NCBI RefSeq assembly: GCF_000764305.2
Contig: NW_025938997.1
Location: forward strand, 124,001 to 188,000
Origin: Hyalella azteca
Lineage: Eukaryota > Arthropoda > Malacostraca > Amphipoda > Hyalellidae
Direction of reading: 5' to 3'
DNA: 64,000 nt
Of this stretch, positions 33,001 to 45,000 are shown one piece after another. Position 1 is the stretch's first letter. Each line of letters opens with the position of its first letter. The position numbers were made by a program, and so were the translations under genes. The notes under the pieces are model-generated. The model was not told where the DNA came from and did no database searches. It saw nothing but the letters and a program-made list of their open reading frames with translations.

Positions 33001-36000
33001 ACAGCAGTAAAAGTGTCACTCTACGAGAGCTTCCGATGACCTCCCTAGAATGACGGCAGACGAGAGTACATATATAAAAACATATTTTCGTTCGTTCAAA
33101 CCCTCGCAAAAATTTAGAATCGGTGCTTAGACAAGAACGTGATTAGAGTATTTGACTTTAAGCATTATTATCTCTCATGCTTTAATCAGGGGAGCGTCTG
33201 GCCAAAATTTTTGAATTTTGGCTTCTCCGGTCTCATTTTAAGGGGACCGTGTAGGTCAAAATCTATTTCCTATATTTAGGGAAGGTTTTGGAGATATTTT
33301 TATCTCCAAACTTGGTACTCATATGTAAAATCGAAAATGACGACTATTTTGTTCATGTTAATTTTTCGAAAAAAAATGGAAGAAAACGGCCAAAAAGGGG
33401 GTACTCTAAAAAAGTTTATAACTGTTGCAAATTACATCGAAACACGTATCATTCGATGCGTAAAGACAATATCTAGCGATTGTCGGGCCACTTTTTAAAT
33501 TTTTTTCTTTGTTCTCATGTTATGAGGATTTTTCTGAAAAATTTCGAATTTTCGAAATTTCCCCCAATCCCCCCCCTCCCATTTTGCAATATATAATCCA
33601 AATTAAAACGAAATAAAAAATGGCTCGACAATCGCTAGATCTTTTTTTAAGAATCGAATGGTATATGTTTCACTGCTGTACCTTCAAAACTCTAGGAGTT
33701 ATGAAGTTTGCCGTGACAAAAAGTGCGAATGTTCAATACAGCCCCACAAAATCCCGCGCGCATCCGAATTGCCACTCAATGTAGCAAAGATACGAAACTA
33801 AACGTTACTGGAGATTGTACCAGTCAATGATGGTGGGAGCGACTACATGTACACCTCCCCGTTCAACGACAGGAGGGTGACTGAGCTTCACTCCGAGTAG
33901 AGACTCTATTTATAGTCTGGGCAGCGAATTTCCTCCTGTCTTATTTCTTAAAGACCCCCCACCCCCCCCCTTGCGGAATCTCTAGTGAACGCATAAATCA
34001 ACGTACAGAGATGGCAATGGTACCGTTGGATAGCTCAGAATGTCAGCTTTAAGATGAGACTAAAAACCGGAAAAGCCAAACCCGTCGATTTTGGACCGAC
34101 ACGGTCCCCTTAAAGCTGATCTGCTCTATCCAACGGTACAAAAATCAACTCTGTACGTTTATTTATGCGTTCACGACAGATCGCGAAAGGGTGGGAGGTG
34201 GTGGAGTTCTTTCACATTAAAGATAGGCGGAAATTCCCGGTAGCATACTTATGCTTCAGTTACCCGCCTGCAGATGTACGGGAGGGATTGCGTGTCGTCG
34301 TTCACACCATCCTTGACAGGAATTGAGCTTCAGTATCGCCTAGTCTTGCATTCTTGCCACCTTGAACGCTTATTTCGAGGCGCCCGGGACTTTGTCGGGC
34401 TCTACTGAACAATTAACTTATTGTCACTGCAAACCTATCTCCTCCTACAGTTTTGAAGCTACAGCGATGAGACATATGTCATTCGATTCGCAATTAAAAT
34501 ATCTACCGATTTATGGTAGATTTTTTCAATTTCGTTATAGTTTTGAAAATATTTGAATAAAAGGGGGGGTAAAATAAATAAAAAGGGGTAAATCGAAAAA
34601 ATGTCGAACATTTTGAAAAAAATGCTCCCCCATCCACAAAAATTCGAATTTCGAAAAACGCTACCATAAATCGATAGATATGGTCTTTACGCATCGAATA
34701 ATATGCGTCTCAATGTTGTAGCTTGAAAATCGTAGCAGGAGATAGTTTCTACAGTACCCCCTTTTGTGGTCGTTTTCTGAGAATTTCACGTTTTCTTTTA
34801 TTTATTCGAAAAATGGACATGAACAAAAGATGTATATTTTTCGGTTTACAATGGTGTACCAAGTTTCAAAGTGATCCATCTGTAAACAGCCGAGAAAAAA
34901 AAGTGGCCAGACGCTCCCCATAATGTGGAATTTGATTTCCTCAGTTCGAGGTGGCTTAGTGATTATAAGATCACCAAGATTGGAGCAGCAAGATTTCGAG
35001 ACTCACTGCTGGTTTTGAAAATTTTAGTCGAAATCAACAAAGTGGACGGGGGGGTTAAAATCGGCTATTGCAAACATCAAACATGATATAAAAAGTCTAA
35101 AACTATTACTATATATAACTGAAAAACCTTTTGGGATGTGCCTTCTCGTTGCAGGAGTTGATTCATCGGTCAAATTGGAAGATTGTATGTCAGTCACGGA
35201 GGAGAGCAAACTATCCTCAATCGCAGTGTGGGCGCTGGAAGCCGGCAAACGTACTGGTGAGTGTGTTCCTGGAGTTGACACTAGTAGTAGCCACGAGTAG
35301 TAGCCACTAGTACCACGAGTAGAAGTCGTGCTACTTTAGCGCGATAGGTTTCAGCGAATTAGGTTACGGTATGAGATGAGAATTATGGGAGATGAGTTGG
35401 TCAATAGCGGAACCTGCGAACCATTTTATTTTAGACAAGCACACTAGCAATAATAGTAGGATGAACACAGCAATGATCGACTACTCTCAAGCAATTTAAG
35501 TTTATTTAAGGCTAGTATAATCATGTTATCACTCTATATTCTAGTGAAGCTTCGTGAAAAAATGAATAATGGAAGCAGTGACATAGCCTCCAAATTTTCT
35601 ACACTAGCGAAAAGTTATATGATTTGAATTGCCCGTTCGTCCCAGGCGGTGAAAATTACATAGAACCTGAAATATCATGTGGGGGACCCGCACATAAGCC
35701 ACAGTACAGTAGTCTTCCAACAGAAATAAACGCGGCATCATGAAAGTTTTTCTTGATTACAAATAAGGAATTTTTAGGAACTTGGAATCAGTCTAGCCCC
35801 TTGAGTAGTTCCTTAAGTAGTAGCAAAAATAAAGAATGAAGTCCATAGATCGAGATAACGTTTCTCAACTGACAGTTGCCTATTTAATTCAAAGATATTG
35901 GCTTATTATATACATTTACTTACCCAGTGACCTTATTAAGCACACACTAATGTCTGAAGACACGTTCACAACGGGGATTTTTCTAGGGTGGCAGCGGCAA

Positions 36001-39000
36001 GATAATAGGTCACTATCCAGCCACTATTGCCTTAGAACTGCTAAGTCGAATATCAGTTAGTGATTTGGCGTGTGGCAGACTGTTGTATTTAATTTTTATT
36101 TCGACATGCTCGGAATTTAGGATTATTATGCGACTATCAGAGTCTATTGATTATGAAACTGGCCACTAGGTTTTTACTGACTTAGCGATGTGAGTTACTG
36201 CAGTGCAAGTCGGAATATCGTCCTAGATTGCTGGTATTGGCATGTTATAGATATAGATAACATTTTAGCTAAGGACATTCCTGAAATTCAAATTCTACGT
36301 ATCTAGGTTGGTTCAAGGAATAAAATTTAAGGTGAATATTTTACGGTCGTTCGCAGGTTCACTCAGACTGCCTGTTCAATAATGATTGCTCTTCAGCCAG
36401 ACCCATTCACACCAAACAAATGATCTAATTATTGATTATCACAACGTTTTCACAGTAGTTAGTTTCCTCCTCAAAACCTGTGTACTTCAAAATCTTTGTG
36501 ATTACTACTGCCATGCGAAGTCAAATCTTGAGTACCGAAGTAATTTAATCTCTAGCCAAGCGAGGTCAATATAACTGTTACTAATTCTCTTATTTTAGCT
36601 TCCACAATTCGAAGAATGCACCACTATTTTATCTGGTAATTCAGCGTGTGAAAATCACAGCTTTGAATGAAGACCAGTGTATTTAGCAATATTGCTTGCA
36701 CTGATGAGTATGCCTAAATAATACTTCCGATCAGGCGTTCATTCATAAGTTCATCATTACCTATTTTTAAAACTGTTTCATGGTCCAAATATTTTCTTGT
36801 AAAAACCATAGTTTCACGTGTTAATTTTATAGTTTCAATTATGTTTCATGGTAATCAAGCAAATACCAAAGCTATTTATTTAGTTTTTCAGTCGCAATTA
36901 TTTTAAGGATTAGGAAAACCCTCCCAGGTTTTGTGACAAGCACCCGAGTTTCTCACGCGACGCCTAGCGCCCTCTACGCCCACTCGGCCTCCAGGGAGTG
37001 GGAGTGTGACGCATCGCTTCCTCTAGGCACGGCGCTCCGCTGCCCCGACACGAAGGATATTGCCAGGCAGCTCATCGAGGACTATCCAGGCTCTGATTTT
37101 AATGTGAGTTCTCAGGGATTCAGAGTTGTGCAAGGTTGTACATTAAATACTAGATTAGACATAAATAACAGGATCTTGAAGCGATGACTTAAGTGAACGT
37201 GCACACAAGCGCGGGTTTAATGAAGCAGATAACTCGCTGTACAATTAACAAAGATATACCTGGGGTCGGAGACCTTCTCAATGTGGGTATGGCTTATGTA
37301 GATGCCTGTAACTTCAACTAGAACCTAATTAAATCATATACAGTATTTATGACTAATTATACCACAGCCTACAGGAAAATTTCGATTGGTTCCATAGATC
37401 TCGAGGCTCCATGAGAAAACCCATAACAAGTTTATTTCAGTAGTGACCATAAAGTTTTGACTTGCTCCCGAACATAGTTGAGCTCATCCCCCTCCACACA
37501 TCCCCCATTCTGCAACCATAAATGTTTTATCAATCACTGTCCTTCTGACAGCCCGTTTTGTATAATGTGTGACGGTGTGCCACGTTCTTAATGAAATTAA
37601 ACATTTATATGGGTCTTTCATACAATTTTTGTAAGCAAAAACCTGAGAGTTCTTACCAACAAAAACGAAAAAATTCAAGGGTCCTATGACACTTTATCAT
37701 AATTACCGCAAGAAACATGAAAAATTTTTGATGAATCGAGAAAAACTATTCCGTAGAATGGAATAGAGTCGAGTTGCCATTTTGGCATTCAGATGTTTTT
37801 TGGCCAACTGTCCATCTTCTCGAGCCTGCTCGGCTGAAGAGGGCGAAAATTTTCCCAGCAACGGTAATGAAATTAAAACGTTTCGCATAATAATAATAAT
37901 AATAATAATAATAGCGGTTTCAGCGTTATCGACAGGCCGTAGGCCTGTCGCCGATTCTTAACATCGCAGAACATTCACAGCATTTTGCGGTCTCGAACTC
38001 GCAACTCACTGCTACAATTCTGCTGTGCTTAACCGCCCGGCCTCCTTGCCGATTCTGACCAGAAACTGGCGCACAGAGCTGGGATCGAACCCGCGCCACT
38101 CTGCGCCAATCTTGGTACTCTGAACTTTAACCACTGGGCCACCCTGCCTTTAACCACTGCATCATCATAAGTTGCGGGATTGTAGCAGCTCTGGGCCTAT
38201 TTGAAACCAAGACCATTTAGTCATCATTGTAGAGATTTTTAATTGCTTCTACACTAATCCATTCGTAAAAACCTAGGATAAAATTCACCTCGTTTGTAGC
38301 CAAAAAGGCTCAACTGTTGCTTCCATACACACACACCACACAAAATCAGTTGAATTTTGTATCACGACACGGAATGAGGCCTAATCCAATCTAAGGTTTC
38401 ATGAACTATTCTATGACCCATGCAAACAGGTAATCATGGGTGGAGGTTACTCCTGCCTCTCTGGAGACGCCGTGGAGACACCTGGGGACCCCATAAACTT
38501 GGAGTATGGCTGCGTCAGGGCAGACGGAAGGAATCTTTTCGATCAGTGGACGGTATGAGTAATCATGAATAACTCTTGTGAGCCCTAACTTATTGCTAGG
38601 AGGACGATTAGTGCACACTCGAGGGGTACTAACTTCGTGTTTTGAAGGGAGAGAATGGTTCCTTTAGTCAGTTTTAGCGTAACCCGCATGATTCTGGACT
38701 ATGAAATGAACTCATGAAGTTTTGGAGACGATTTTTCTTCTAATCTGAAGGAAGGCGGATTGTGGAGTATCTAATATTGCTAAGGAGCAGACTGTATTTT
38801 TATTGCTACATGTGGGACTCTGGAATAACTTGTATTTACATAATAATTTGACTTGTCATGTTTAGAGGAAATGAGTTTATATATACTTTGAAGCTCCTCA
38901 GTGGATCACATGAGATAATGTACCTAGAACCCAACAATAACCTTACAAGTTTTAATATACGTGAGATTATGATCCGATCAGATGATTGGTTTTGTGTTTC

Positions 39001-42000
39001 ATTGGGGCAGATTAATCAGGAGGCCAAGGGGCGCCGCCATGCGGCAGTTCGGACCTTCACGGACCTGAAGGCAGTCAACGCCTCCGACGTCGACTACATC
39101 CTGGGTGAGGAAAATATCCGTGACCGACTACTTATACATGATTTGCTGCGTGACTTGGAGTGAATCTACGACAAGAGTGGGATATAAAAATGATTCTTTC
39201 GCCTTACAAACCCGCATTATCTAGCTAAACCATTCTCAGTTTGAACTGGGAGCTACAGTATAGACACAAATCTCATCATGCAGTGAGCCAGAGAGATCCG
39301 CAAGAAGAAGCAAGCAAGTCGACAAACATAGAGCCGCCACCACTCAGTATTGAACCTGCCTCGGCTCCAAATAATAATAGCGATTCTACCATAGAATATT
39401 AGGCAGGCCGTTAGACCTGTCGCCGGTTCTGAATATCGCAGAATTTGAACGCAACTCACTGCTGTAATTTTGCAATGCATATCCGCCCGGACTCCTCACT
39501 GGTATTGACCAGAACTGTCACATGAAGGTGAGTCACTTGACAGCATTACAACGCATCTGCCACGTATCAGCCCAGTTAACCAAACTAGCAATATCATCTT
39601 GTAATTGTACTTTATTTTACTCATCCTCAACTGTATTATAAACTTTTGTGACATCAGCATACATGGAACACATGCTTTACACAATTTCTCGCAGATCGTT
39701 TATAGAAGTAACGAATAAAACAGGCCCAAGTACGCTTGCTTGTTGCACGCCACTGCGCACTGTTGCCCGGTCTGGAACGATTCAGTTAACACTGACACAT
39801 TATCGTCTACCTGCTAGAAAATCTTTGATCCAATGGAGTACAATTCCATCTATTTCCAAAGACTTATCGAGGTACACTGCAACCACTGGCTCCCTTCCGT
39901 CCAGCAGACGAGTCCAATTGTTCAACATAGACAAGACATTAGTGCTGCAGGATCTACCGGCAATGAAGCCATGTTGAGAGTTAGATAAGAGATGGTTAAC
40001 TGTCAGGTGATCGATAATCTCATCCCTCACACTTATGTAGCCTTTTTAGCGCATTTTCTCATTTATGGAAAAAATGCACTATTGTACTCGTCATGCCCGT
40101 CTGTCTGTCTGTCCGTCCGTCCGTGACCTCAAGTTTTCGTCGACGAGAAATGCGCTCTCTGTCACTCACTGCAGTGAGTACTGAGTTATATTTTTTGAAT
40201 AATGGTGTTACCTGAGCTTCTTTCAAATCGGCCACCAAAGCCCCTTCGTCCAAAGTTTTTTGGCAATATCACTGTTACAGAGCCGGCCAGGATGATTGCT
40301 AATTCTTTGAGCAATCTATGGTAGGAGCCGTCTGGTCTACATGACTTGTTGGGATTCTGGGCGACCAGGCGCTCCTTAACAGCTGGAATACTGTTCAAGT
40401 CCTCATCTGTAAACACACTGCTAAAGAACTGATTTAGAACGTTAGCATTGCCCTCGTCAGATGATATCTTTCAAAGATCTACTTTCAAATCAGAAATACC
40501 GTCCTTTGTCTTACGCTTAGAACAAGCGTACAAAAAGGAGGCTTGCGAGTTATCTTTTTTCGTTTCCCGTAATATTTTCAGCGTTTTTCACTGTGGTGCG
40601 ACAGATTTTTTAGCTTGATTTCGTGCTCTTGCGTACAGGTTATAATCAATATTGCGACGAGTTGGCAAATAACGCTTGTAGGGTTCTTTCTTGGCTTTCA
40701 GCTTAGCAATAAATTTACTGTTCATCCTGTGACTTTTTGATTCTACAGAGATTGATCTTGGGTTCACACGCATTAAATGCGGACATAACCTTGTTTTTGA
40801 GAAACGACCATGAATAATACATATTTATGTTTTTATTGCAGTCCGAATTATTCCCCACACCCACTGAGTTTCGCAAAGTTCGAACGTTCACGCTTCAAAG
40901 GCGTATTTTCTGTTTAGCACTTGAAACTGAAAAACGATGATTGGTGGTGGTTTTTGCCTAACGGAGCCTCGTGACGAAGCTAATCTAACATTGATTTTTC
41001 ACTAGTAATCACTAGATCTAGAGTATTTGTGGTCTGTTTACCCATAAATGGGGTCGACTTGGCGATGTTCTGGATTAAAAATGAGCCTCGCACAGACTCC
41101 AAGAACAGGGTTCTAGGTGATTCCAATCTCCTGGAGAGGATTCAGCTACCCAGTCTATTTCTAGATGGTTGATGTCACCAACGATCAACGGATACGACCT
41201 GCTGAAAGTCAAGCTCTATAAAAGGCTGTTTAATACTTAATCGTTATCAAAGGAACTGTTCGGTGATCTATACAAGACGCTTATGAGGAGGCTAGATCCT
41301 AGCCTTTTAAAGAAAGTTCGCACCACACTGATTCTTTAGCTGATTGGTGCTTTGCAGACAACTTAACGTGCCCATTAAAGTTATAAAGTTATAAAAACTA
41401 TCAAAACCTACAACGGATTTTCAGGAAGTGTTTCTGTAATACTAATAAAGTCTATACACTCGTTTGCGATCACAGTTAATAGTTCACTTATAATGAATAT
41501 ATATACCGTTTTCAGCGTTCATTAGGCCGTGGGCCTGTCGCCGATTCTTATCATCGCAGAACATTCACAGCTTGGTGCGGTCTCGAAGGCGCAACTCGCT
41601 GCTACTATTCTGTCTTGTTAATCTCCTCGCTGATTCTGACCAGAAACTGGCGCACTGAGCTGGGATCGAACCCGCACCTCTCTGCTCCAATCTTGGTACT
41701 CTGAACTTTAACCACTGGGCCGTCCTGCCTTTTTTGCTTAAAACAGAATCCGAGTTAGTGTAAAAATATAAAAAAATTTATGCTCTTCCACTTTGATGTA
41801 TGCTGGTACTTCTTACATTATTTACAGGCCTGTATACCATATGGACATGACTCCTACTGTTTACTTGTCTTTCAGCTTCGCTGACCGACCGGGTGCGGCC
41901 GGTGTTGTCTGGACATCATGTGAGTGGTTGGCCTGATTTTCCGTGCTTTTCCGCTTGATTCTCTCCTGCCATTTACTGCGGAAATCTTCTCTCTCTAAAG

Positions 42001-45000
42001 GGGTGGAATACTTCGTACTTCTTTAAAAACGGACTTGTACTCAGCTGATCCTCCAAGCTTTCTCGCTGCCTTCAGCACGCTCCAAACCCGTGCAGGATTC
42101 TTTACAGTCACAAACAGAGGTCTGCAGGTGTTGGCAGCTGCAATCTTTGTGCGTAGCCTCTTGCACGATGTAATATCAACCGGTGTGCTGAGTCCCTTGC
42201 TGCAACAGTCTTCAAGAAGCGCAGTATCAGCCATTACTCGTTTTTTTATCTAATGCGGTAATTTCGGGAACTGCAAAGCACACAATGTTGGACGTTCTCA
42301 GTCAATAAATTCACGGAAGCTTGCGCTATAGCAACTTCGGATTAATCAACTCTTTGGTTCTTCACTTTCATCTTGTCAGTATTTTTCAGCAGAGCTTAAC
42401 TTTACAGCCCATAGTAAAGCGAGCTCAATTTTTCACTCAACGAAAGCCCCATCTAACTCAAGTAGTTTACTACATTATTCACTGATTTCGACTCATTGCT
42501 GTGCTCTTCCACCGGCTTTCCGCTTTTTCGAGCACAAAGAGTTGGTTTTTCGAAGTCACGACATAACCAATAAACCATATTAATTCACTTTTTTGGATAA
42601 ATGAGTACTCCTCAGAGCTCAACTTCGAACAGCCGATACAAAATAAATCAACGTTCACAGGTTAACGTCTGATAAACCTCGCCTACCTGCAGAGATCTCA
42701 TTGCAGTGCTTGCAAACTTTCATCTCTAACTGATCTGTTTTGATTTTTTTTCAGCGGAACTAGAAGGCTTTTCGACTACATCTTTCCTCTCAGCCCAGCC
42801 ATCGTACAATGCACGAAAAAAACACACACAAGTTTAAAACTGAATTGAGTGGGTTAATACACCGTCGAAAATTCCGACTCCGGCACTATTGAGAGATAGG
42901 CAAGGGAGAGAGATAGTGCTGGGAGGGAATGAAGGAGCCGAAGCGACAGGCGAGTAGAGTGAGGGAGGGACAGGATAAAGATAGGCAGAGGGGCAGGGTA
43001 AAGGTAGAATAGAATAGAAGTGTCGTCACTGAAGAAATAGGCCCATGGCCTGTTGCCGATTCTCGTACTTTTCGGACTTGATTCACAAGGGATCCGTCCT
43101 TTGGAACCCGATCTTTCATTAACTGACGATTGTTTGAGATAGCTGCTGGACTTATTGCCTGGTCAGTAAGGTGCTAGACATTTCAATACTGAAGATAAGT
43201 CCCTACATAGCTTCGTCTAGTCTATTTTTGAAAGCGTTCATATTCGGATCGTCTACGATGCTATCAGGGAGGCTGTTCCACATGTCGGTGACTCGAAGCG
43301 AGAAGAAATGTTGTCGCATGAATGTGTTCCAACGCTGTTTTTTAGTTTATAGCCGTGGCCCCTGGTGTTGGTTTTTGTTTCGAATTTTAGTAATCCTTCT
43401 GAGACCTTGTATAAGCCATGAGTATACTTGTATACTTCGATGAGGTCGCCAGGTAGAAGGAGGAGCATGGTAAAGGTGACAAAACCTGGCTCAGGAGAAA
43501 TTAGGGTTAACCGAAAGCCACGCCGCATAAAATACTGTGCTCTCACTCATTTGCTTACCCTCGTTTTTCACAAAGAAAAACAAGCAACCACTTTTTACTA
43601 GCTTCCACTCTTTATTTACCTTCTCTTACACTGACTTCATTTCAGTCTTTTTCCTGAAACGCTTCAACACACAATCTCTCGTAAAAACGTTAGCCTTGAC
43701 GAGTTTATGATTACATTTGACAAACTTCAAAGAATCATTTCCAGTTTGTTGTCACTAAACTAGACTGTCTGCCAACCGTAGGAGTGTTCGCAAACGACCA
43801 CGTGGCATACGAGCATTTGAAGCGTGAGCTGAACCTGGACATGCCAACTCTGGCCGACATGACGGAGGCGGCCATCAGCGTCCTGCAGGCCAGCGATGCG
43901 GGGTACTTCCTTCTCGTGAGTCTTGCTCATGCGGGGTACTTCCTTCTCGTGAGTCTTGTTCATGCGAGGTACTTCCTTCTCGTAAGTCTTGCTCATGCTG
44001 GGTACTTCCTTCTCGTGAGTCTTGCTCATGCTGGGTACTTCCTCATCGCGAGTCTTGTTCATGCGGGGTACTCCTATTTAGTTCAGTAAGCAATTGCCCT
44101 GGCAAGATAAATATTAGAGCCTTCTGTCCAAAGCTCCTCTTTTCGGCATGTCCTGCTTGGGAATGAGTGAGAATTTTCGCAACTCTGTGAGTGAGAAGTT
44201 ATTTAAATAAATCTCATTAACAAAAACTAGAAATAAATGAATAATTCAGGCTGTATAGCGCTGGGAAGAACAAATGCTAGAAAGATTTATGCGTCCCGCC
44301 TCAATGGAAAAGTTTATCATAAAAATATTTAAATTACCGTACAGTTTTTGCACTGAACTGCTTGTTAAATAATATCATTGAGATAACATTTGTTTATAAT
44401 ATGACGACATGTAAGTTTTTTTGTAAGTCGAATAGCAAAATCTTTCCATCTGTCTCAGGTCTCACGTTTATCATATATGATTTATATACAGTAATCGACT
44501 TTTTATAATGGATATTAAAATCTTTGGAAATTAATATACGAAATCCATGAAGAGATTACGTTGCTTGTGCAGGTAGAAGGCGGTCGCATCGACCTCGCCC
44601 ACCACGACAACCTCGCCAACACAGCACTCGACGAAACTGCTGCTTTTGACGACGCTATTCGTCGAGCCTTGTCGCTCGTCAACACAGAGGTGAGTCCCGC
44701 CAAGCTGCGACACTCGTCAACACAGAGGTGAGTTCCGCCAAGCTGCGACACTCGTCAACACAGAGGTGAGTCCCGCCAAGCTGCGACACTCGTCAACACA
44801 GAGGTGAGTTCCGTCAAGCTGCGACACTCGTCAACACAGAGGTGAGTCCCGCCAGGCTGTGCCATCCATCAATACCGATATACACTACTTTTCACTCAGT
44901 CTATAAAGGTCAGAATCTTACAGAGTAGAACTAATATACAGCGCATAGACGAATTCTGACAGGTTAACTAACAATTTATCTCCCCAGGAGACATTAGTGA

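Larger units (their letters stand above)
39540..42240 (-). mobile_element. Broken CR1-like LINE in phosphatase intron 8
   Basis: Read on the minus strand from right to left: an ORF1-like segment (42240-41880; [20 protein letters not shown], then [13 protein letters not shown] after a frameshift); an endonuclease C-terminal part (about 41210-40960; [10 protein letters not shown] and NTLDLVITS); and reverse transcriptase (about 40770-39590; [34 protein letters not shown]). The catalytic YADD is YADV. Many stops and shifts mark it as dead. A SINE (41506-41731) and a MITE (40044-40195) have inserted into it, so it is older than both. Confidence 0.75.

Noticed and set aside
38041..38110. A tRNA gene at the B box GGTTCGATCCC
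   Set aside because: The sequence is repeated with a SINE body and simple tail, and no clean cloverleaf is visible.
43784..44089. A single 101-codon gene continuing through the exon 9 repeat
   Set aside because: The first part is phosphatase exon 9; conservation requires splicing at 43916 into exon 10.
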